From JAADHY01 sp964428935 (GTDB taxonomy: Bacteria > Planctomycetota > Planctomycetia > Planctomycetales > Planctomycetaceae): DNA of 9,286 bases. The position numbers were made by a program, and so were the translations under genes. Below, piece after piece: positions 6,596-9,286 of the stretch. Positions within the stretch are counted from its first letter, which is position 1. The number at the start of each line of letters is the position of its first letter. The stretch spans positions 1 to 9,286 of the forward strand of contig CAYSAG010000206.1 in NCBI GenBank assembly GCA_964428935.1. The letters run 5' to 3'. The notes under the pieces were generated by a model, which was given only the letters and a program-made list of their open reading frames with translations, did not search any database and was not told the DNA's origin.

Positions 6596-7831
6596 CTAAG
6601 AAGCCTTGACCGCCTGCGTCTTCAAGCAGCGGCCGATTTGACGAACGGCTTGCCGCAGCCGTTGACAGTTCTCGACCAAAGCCAGTCGGACGTAGCCTTC
6701 GCCCTCCTGGCCGAACCCGCGACCAGGACTGACTGCCACGGCGGCTTCTTCCAGCAGTTTCAGAGCGAACTCGATGGAGCCCATTTCAGCCCACGGCTCG
6801 GGAATCTTCGCCCAGACGAACATTCCCGCCTTCGGCCGCTCGACTTCCCAGCCCAGCCGTTGCAATCCACGACAAAGCACGTCTCGCCGCCGCTGGTACT
6901 CCTCGGCCATTGCCTTCACCGCGGCTTCGCAGTGCCGCATGGCCACAATGGCCGCAATTTGAATGGGCTGGAAAATGCCGTAGTCGTAGTAGCCTTTAAT
7001 GGTCGCCAAAGCGCGAATCATTTCAGCGTTGCCGCAACAAAAACCGATTCGCCAGCCGGCCATGTTGTAGCCCTTGCTCATGGTCGTGAACTCGACGCCC
7101 ACGTCCACGGCGCCGGGTGCGGCCAGGAAGCTGGGAGCTTGGTAGCCGTCGAAACAAATGTCCGCGTAAGCGAAGTCACTCATGACGAAGAACTCGTACC
7201 GTTTGGCCAGCTTCACCAGGTCGACGAAAAACTCCGGCTCCACGCACGTCGTCGTCGGGTTGTGCGGGAAATTGACAATCACCACTTTCGGCCGTGGCAC
7301 AAGGTGCTGGCATGTGTAGGCCACATTGGAAAGAAACCGGTCCGGCTGACGGCAGTCCAAACTAATCACGTTGCCCGAGGCCAACATGACCCCGTACACG
7401 TGAATGGGAAACGACGGCGCCGGCACAATGGCCGTGTCGCCGGGCCCCATCATGGCCAGGCACATGTGGCTGAAGCCTTCTTTCGAACCGATGCACGCAA
7501 TGATTTCCTCGTCCGGGTCCAGACGGACGCCAAAGCGTTTCCAGTACCGCGCAGCCACCTCCTTGCGCAGGTTGGCAATGCCGTTCGAAACGGAGTAACG
7601 GTGGTTTCGCGGGTCACCCGCCGCTTCCGCCAGTTTTTTCCGCACCAGCGGGTCCGGCGGGTCCGTGGGGTTACCCATGCCCAAATCGATGACGTCCACG
7701 CCGGCCACTCGCTTCTCGTACTTCAGCTTGTTGATTTTCCCGAACAGGTACGGCGGCAGCCGCTTCACCCGCTCCGCCACCGGTATTCTGAACGGCTTGT
7801 CTTCGAACGGAATTTCGCTTTCGCTTCGCAT
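6596..7831 (-). CDS. alaC: Alanine-synthesising aminotransferase, AlaC type (class I/II PLP enzyme)
   Basis: The 411-aa product is a fold-type I PLP aminotransferase, cytoplasmic, close to E. coli AlaC, which makes alanine from pyruvate and glutamate. Shared segments that I recall from AlaC include RLPPY (24-28), IDLGMGNP (48-55), IGSKEG (114-119), PSFPIHVYG (139-147), FPHNPT (188-193) with Asn191, and SDFAYADICFDGYQAPS (218-234) with Asp219 and Tyr222. The PLP Lys253 lies in MSKGYNMAGWRIGF (251-264), and YVRLALVEN near the end holds the carboxylate-binding Arg. Length fits the family. The ATG at 7831 is chosen because AAAGAGG lies 7 nt upstream; the frame is open farther upstream but the extra residues are Arg-rich and unlike the family. 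It is encoded alone, convergent with the sugar-gene run. LL-diaminopimelate aminotransferase is a related alternative; resemblance to AlaC is stronger. Confidence 0.93.
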   Translation of the reverse strand: MRSESEIPFEDKPFRIPVAERVKRLPPYLFGKINKLKYEKRVAGVDVIDLGMGNPTDPPDPLVRKKLAEAAGDPRNHRYSVSNGIANLRKEVAARYWKRFGVRLDPDEEIIACIGSKEGFSHMCLAMMGPGDTAIVPAPSFPIHVYGVMLASGNVISLDCRQPDRFLSNVAYTCQHLVPRPKVVIVNFPHNPTTTCVEPEFFVDLVKLAKRYEFFVMSDFAYADICFDGYQAPSFLAAPGAVDVGVEFTTMSKGYNMAGWRIGFCCGNAEMIRALATIKGYYDYGIFQPIQIAAIVAMRHCEAAVKAMAEEYQRRRDVLCRGLQRLGWEVERPKAGMFVWAKIPEPWAEMGSIEFALKLLEEAAVAVSPGRGFGQEGEGYVRLALVENCQRLRQAVRQIGRCLKTQAVKAS

Positions 7832-7993
7832 GACCCAGCCTCTTTGTGTGCTCGCAAGCGTCTTTTCTGGTCGGCCGGTCCGACTTGGTCCGCGGGCCAC
7901 ACGGAGCAGGACATTGCGGAATGAGCCTGAACACCGCGAGCCTCGTGCAGGAAAGACTGCGAACCGGTCCGGGGCCTTCGTCCGACGTAGAGG

Positions 7994-8021
7994 ATTGTAC
8001 CGCACCGGCGACAGATGAGAA
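7994..8021 (-). promoter_or_regulatory. Candidate sigma70-like promoter for alaC
   Basis: On the minus strand, TTCTCA (8021-8016, 4 of 6 matches to TTGACA) is followed after 16 bp by TACAAT (7999-7994, 5 of 6 matches to TATAAT). This is the best hexamer pair in the spacer. It would give an untranslated leader of roughly 155 nt before the alaC start at 7831. Such a match can arise by chance, and planctomycete promoter consensus is poorly defined. Confidence 0.3.
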
Positions 8022-8244
8022 GGGCCGTCCCTCCGCAGACCCGGGAGCCTTGTCCGACCGGTGCCTGCCTGGAGTGGAACGGGGTGTGACGCGGCGACTG
8101 TGCGGGCCGCTCGGCGAGCGAGGCGAAAGCGGGCCCAGTGCGGGTCGGAGCGGCTCGCGACGACACCGGCCCGTCAGGCGGTCACCAGCGGCGGACCGGT
8201 GCCGGAGCGGCTCGAGTGCGGTGGTGGAGCCTCTTTCGGCGCAG

Positions 8245-8276
8245 AAAAAAAACCCGACCTGAACCAGGACGGGTTT
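8245..8276 (-). terminator. Rho-independent terminator of the HTH-receiver gene
   Basis: Read on the minus strand, the stem AAACCCG (8276-8270) pairs with CGGGTTT (8256-8250). An inner CCT/AGG pairing is separated from it by a one-base mismatch, and the loop is GGTTC. The stem runs directly into eight T residues (8252-8245). This is a textbook terminator shape for transcripts coming from the regulator gene, whose stop is about 95 bp upstream. The opposite strand has a weaker form, with the A-run leading into the hairpin. Confidence 0.85.
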
Positions 8277-8293
8277 CTGGACGGAGCTAGGTT

Positions 8294-8339
8294 GTCGTCG
8301 CGGGCAAGATCGTCTTGCCACCTCTGGCGGCCAGACGAC
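8294..8339 (-). other. Structured 3'-untranslated segment of the regulator transcript
   Basis: GTCGTC (8294-8299) and GACGAC (8334-8339) can form an outer stem. It encloses a perfect 7-bp hairpin, GGCAAGA/TCTTGCC with a TCG loop (8303-8319). A competing hairpin, TCTGG/CCAGA with a CGG loop, lies at 8323-8335. It sits between the regulator stop and its terminator. A structured 3' end or small 3'-derived RNA is possible but unproven. Confidence 0.4.
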
Positions 8340-8371
8340 GTCGCCCGCTCGTCTTGGTTTGTCGCCCAAGC

Positions 8372-8944
8372 TTAGATCAGCTGTTTCTTCCGGCCGACTA
8401 GGGTCCGGATCCGCTCTGCCAGCAAGGCGGTGTCGAACGGCTTTCGGAAGGTTTCGTTGAACATGGTTCGATCGAACCCGCTGGCGTTGTCTTCGTCGCT
8501 CAGCAGGCCGATCAGAATCACTTCGCTGTACTCGGGATTCTTGCGCAGGTTTTGCGCGATCATCAAGGCCTCGTTGCGTCCCATGGCGAAGTCGATGACG
8601 ACGCAGTCTGGGTGCAACGACTCGGCCTGGATTCCGGCCTCGAAGCCGCTCTGAGCAGCCTCGATCTTGTAGTCTTCGCTGGGCATCAATTCTTTCAGGC
8701 CCGACTGGACCTGCGAATCGGTGCCAACCAGCAGCACCTTCCCCATCGCCTCGTCTTCCAGCTCGCCCAGCGGCATCCCATGTTCTTTCAAGAACCGGAT
8801 CAGGTGCTCGCGGGGGATCCGGCGGTCTTGAGAACCTGGGATGCGATAGCCTTTCAAGCGACCGGAATCAAACCACTTGCTGACAGTGCGGGGTGCTACC
8901 TTGCAGATCTTTGCTACTTGACCAGTAGTGAAGACCGTTCTCAT
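8372..8944 (-). CDS. Regulator with excisionase/MerR-like HTH fused to a receiver-like domain
   Basis: The 190-aa product joins a DNA-binding domain to a CheY-like domain. Residues 4-55 form an HTH_17/excisionase-type winged helix: FTTGQVAKICKVAPRTVSKW, then a wing of the form GYRIPGSQDRRIPREHL. Residues 68-185 look like a receiver: KVLLVGTD (69-76), CVVIDFAMG (114-122) with candidate phosphoacceptor Asp118, and FRKPFD (166-171) with the conserved Lys168-Pro169. The acidic pocket is incomplete: only Asp76 stands where receivers usually have two acids, and the segment after beta-4 (ILIGLLSDED) lacks the typical Thr/Ser position. Phosphorylation is therefore uncertain. The start is the ATG at 8944, with GGAG 6 nt upstream. 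A TTG 12 nt earlier overlaps that ribosome-binding site. The order, HTH first and receiver second, is reversed from ordinary response regulators. No sensor kinase is nearby. Target genes are unknown; self-regulation through the upstream inverted repeat is plausible. Confidence 0.88.
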   Translation of the reverse strand: MRTVFTTGQVAKICKVAPRTVSKWFDSGRLKGYRIPGSQDRRIPREHLIRFLKEHGMPLGELEDEAMGKVLLVGTDSQVQSGLKELMPSEDYKIEAAQSGFEAGIQAESLHPDCVVIDFAMGRNEALMIAQNLRKNPEYSEVILIGLLSDEDNASGFDRTMFNETFRKPFDTALLAERIRTLVGRKKQLI

Positions 8945-8969
8945 CGCGGGCTCCAATCACTTTAGTTAT

Positions 8970-9012
8970 GCAAATTCAGAGGGACGAAAGAGAGAATCCC
9001 TCTCGAATCTGC
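8970..9012. repeat. 18-bp imperfect inverted repeat upstream of the regulator gene
   Basis: GCAAATTCAGAGGGA (8970-8984) is complementary to TCCCTCTCGAATCTGC (8997-9012) apart from one mismatch and one bulged C (9004), with a 12-base purine-rich spacer. The core AGAGGGA/TCCCTCT is perfect. It lies 26 bp upstream of the regulator start and 62 bp upstream of the divergent GTG start. An operator for the HTH protein or a leader hairpin are the likely readings. Confidence 0.7.
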
Positions 9013-9027
9013 ACCCCCCTTAACGAT

Positions 9028-9048
9028 GGCTGGCTCTCCTAGCCGGTC
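9028..9048 (+). other. Leader hairpin with CTCCT loop before the 9075 gene
   Basis: GGCTGGCT (9028-9035) pairs with AGCCGGTC (9041-9048) over 8 bp including two G-T pairs, leaving the loop CTCCT (9036-9040). The loop sequence is complementary to GGAG, the Shine-Dalgarno of the downstream gene at 9064-9067. A translational control element is possible but is only a suggestion from complementarity. Confidence 0.35.
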
Positions 9049-9063
9049 CAACTCCGTCCAACT
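9046..9063 (+). repeat. Two GTCCAACT direct repeats, 10-bp period
   Basis: GTCCAACT occurs at 9046-9053 and 9056-9063, separated by two bases, so the copies are one helical turn apart. They lie immediately before the Shine-Dalgarno of the gene at 9075. Tandem sites in phase can be regulator half-sites, or this may be a chance duplication. Confidence 0.5.
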
Positions 9064-9074
9064 GGAGAACCACC

Positions 9075-9286
9075 GTGATTTGGGTCGGCGCTAAACTCAG
9101 CCTCGCCGAGGAGGCCCTCTTCACCGATCCCCTCGCACCCACCGCCTGGGACGAGCACAACGCCTTTCGCACCGCCGACGGTCAGATCGCCACCTACTTC
9201 ACCTCGCCCGGTGTCAGCCGTGAGACCGCCGAAGATCCCGAGCTCGACGACGCGATAGCGAGCGCCATCGACGACGCTCAGCTCAG
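9075..9286 (+). CDS. N-terminal part of an unrecognised protein, cut by the window end
   Basis: A frame starting with GTG at 9075 stays open to the window edge (70 codons plus 2 bases). GGAG at 9064-9067 lies 7 nt before the GTG. Codon choice supports coding: third positions are mostly C or G (CTC for Leu, GAC, GCC, ACC), and the translation is balanced and acidic. It begins VIWVGAKLSLAEEALFTDPL (first residue read as Met) and later has DGQIATYFTSPG and an Asp-rich stretch around PELDDAIASAIDDAQ. I see no signal peptide, membrane segment or known motif and do not recognise the family. It is divergent from the regulator gene and shares the GATC-containing composition of the right end. Confidence 0.6.
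   Translation, partial: MIWVGAKLSLAEEALFTDPLAPTAWDEHNAFRTADGQIATYFTSPGVSRETAEDPELDDAIASAIDDAQL

Larger units (their letters stand above)
7832..8371. other. 540-bp spacer between the regulator gene and alaC
   Basis: Both flanking genes are on the minus strand. Next to the regulator stop are a structured stretch (8294-8339) and then the Rho-independent terminator (8245-8276). The remainder (about 7832-8240) is very GC-rich and holds a candidate alaC promoter at 7994-8021. It also has two short direct repeats: CGGAGCGGCTCG at 8146-8157 and 8203-8214, and GACCGGTGCC at 8056-8065 and 8194-8203. Frames open on both strands here have no Shine-Dalgarno and no recognisable product. The GATC-free part of the window ends inside this spacer. 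Confidence 0.6.
8945..9074. promoter_or_regulatory. Divergent intergenic control region
   Basis: This 130-bp region separates the minus-strand regulator gene from the plus-strand gene starting at 9075. It holds the AT-richest stretch of the window (about 8957-8980), where promoter elements would be expected, but I cannot assign confident -35/-10 hexamers. It also contains the inverted repeat at 8970-9012, a GC-rich hairpin at 9028-9048 and a pair of GTCCAACT direct repeats at 9046-9063. The Shine-Dalgarno sequences of both flanking genes lie at its two ends. Confidence 0.55.

Noticed and set aside
6583..6597. Hairpin AGCCA/TGGCT as terminator of alaC
   Set aside because: The stem is only 5 bp, it overlaps the stop codon and lacks a T-tract.
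7846..8375. Overlapping plus- and minus-strand frames in the 540-bp spacer
   Set aside because: All are Arg/Gly/Ser/Pro-rich with no spaced ribosome-binding site and no recognisable motif. GC-rich non-coding DNA has few stops, so open frames are expected.
9026..9094. Short ATG frame (22 codons) in the regulator-side leader
   Set aside because: It has no Shine-Dalgarno, runs out of frame into the GTG-started gene, and stops shortly inside it. A leader peptide cannot be excluded, but nothing supports one.

Overview
The window is GC-rich bacterial DNA (above 60% by eye) that most likely comes from a planctomycete. The pointers are a Tat-exported sugar-phosphate-isomerase/epimerase-like TIM-barrel protein, a compact regulator joining an excisionase-type helix-turn-helix to a degenerate receiver domain (an architecture I associate with Planctomycetes), and long GC-rich spacers. 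The phylum call is an inference from protein style. No rRNA, tRNA, CRISPR array, transposase or integrase is visible.

Layout. (1) 1-195: a possible 12-codon tail of an upstream plus-strand gene, then a heptanucleotide tandem repeat. (2) 196-1050, minus: Tat-exported epimerase-like protein. (3) 1051-1511: spacer with a perfect 13-bp palindrome of interspersed-repeat type. (4) 1512-6491, plus: a five-gene run, manC (GDP-mannose synthesis), ruvX (overlapping manC by 17 bp), a HAD phosphatase, a deoxyhypusine-synthase-like protein and an HldA-like PfkB sugar kinase. Apart from ruvX, these genes suggest sugar-phosphate or nucleotide-sugar metabolism, perhaps for cell-surface glycans. The DHS-like member has no obvious place in such a pathway. 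(5) 6596-7831, minus: an AlaC-type aminotransferase, convergent with the run. (6) 7832-8371: a 540-bp spacer with a candidate alaC promoter and a clear Rho-independent terminator for the next gene. (7) 8372-8944, minus: the HTH-receiver regulator. (8) 8945-9074: an AT-richer divergent intergenic region with an 18-bp imperfect inverted repeat. (9) 9075-9286, plus: the first 70 codons of an unrecognised gene that runs off the window.

The most striking feature is compositional. The tetramer GATC does not occur at all in 1-8307 but occurs 13 times in 8308-9286. Isoleucine codon choice switches with it: manC uses ATT for 12 of 15 Ile codons, whereas the regulator gene uses ATC for 12 of 13. The left 8.3 kb therefore looks like DNA that has been under strong GATC avoidance, and the right 1 kb like DNA with another history (transfer, recent insertion, or a chimeric contig join). 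The switch lies between the left spacer and the regulator's terminator, roughly 8215-8308.
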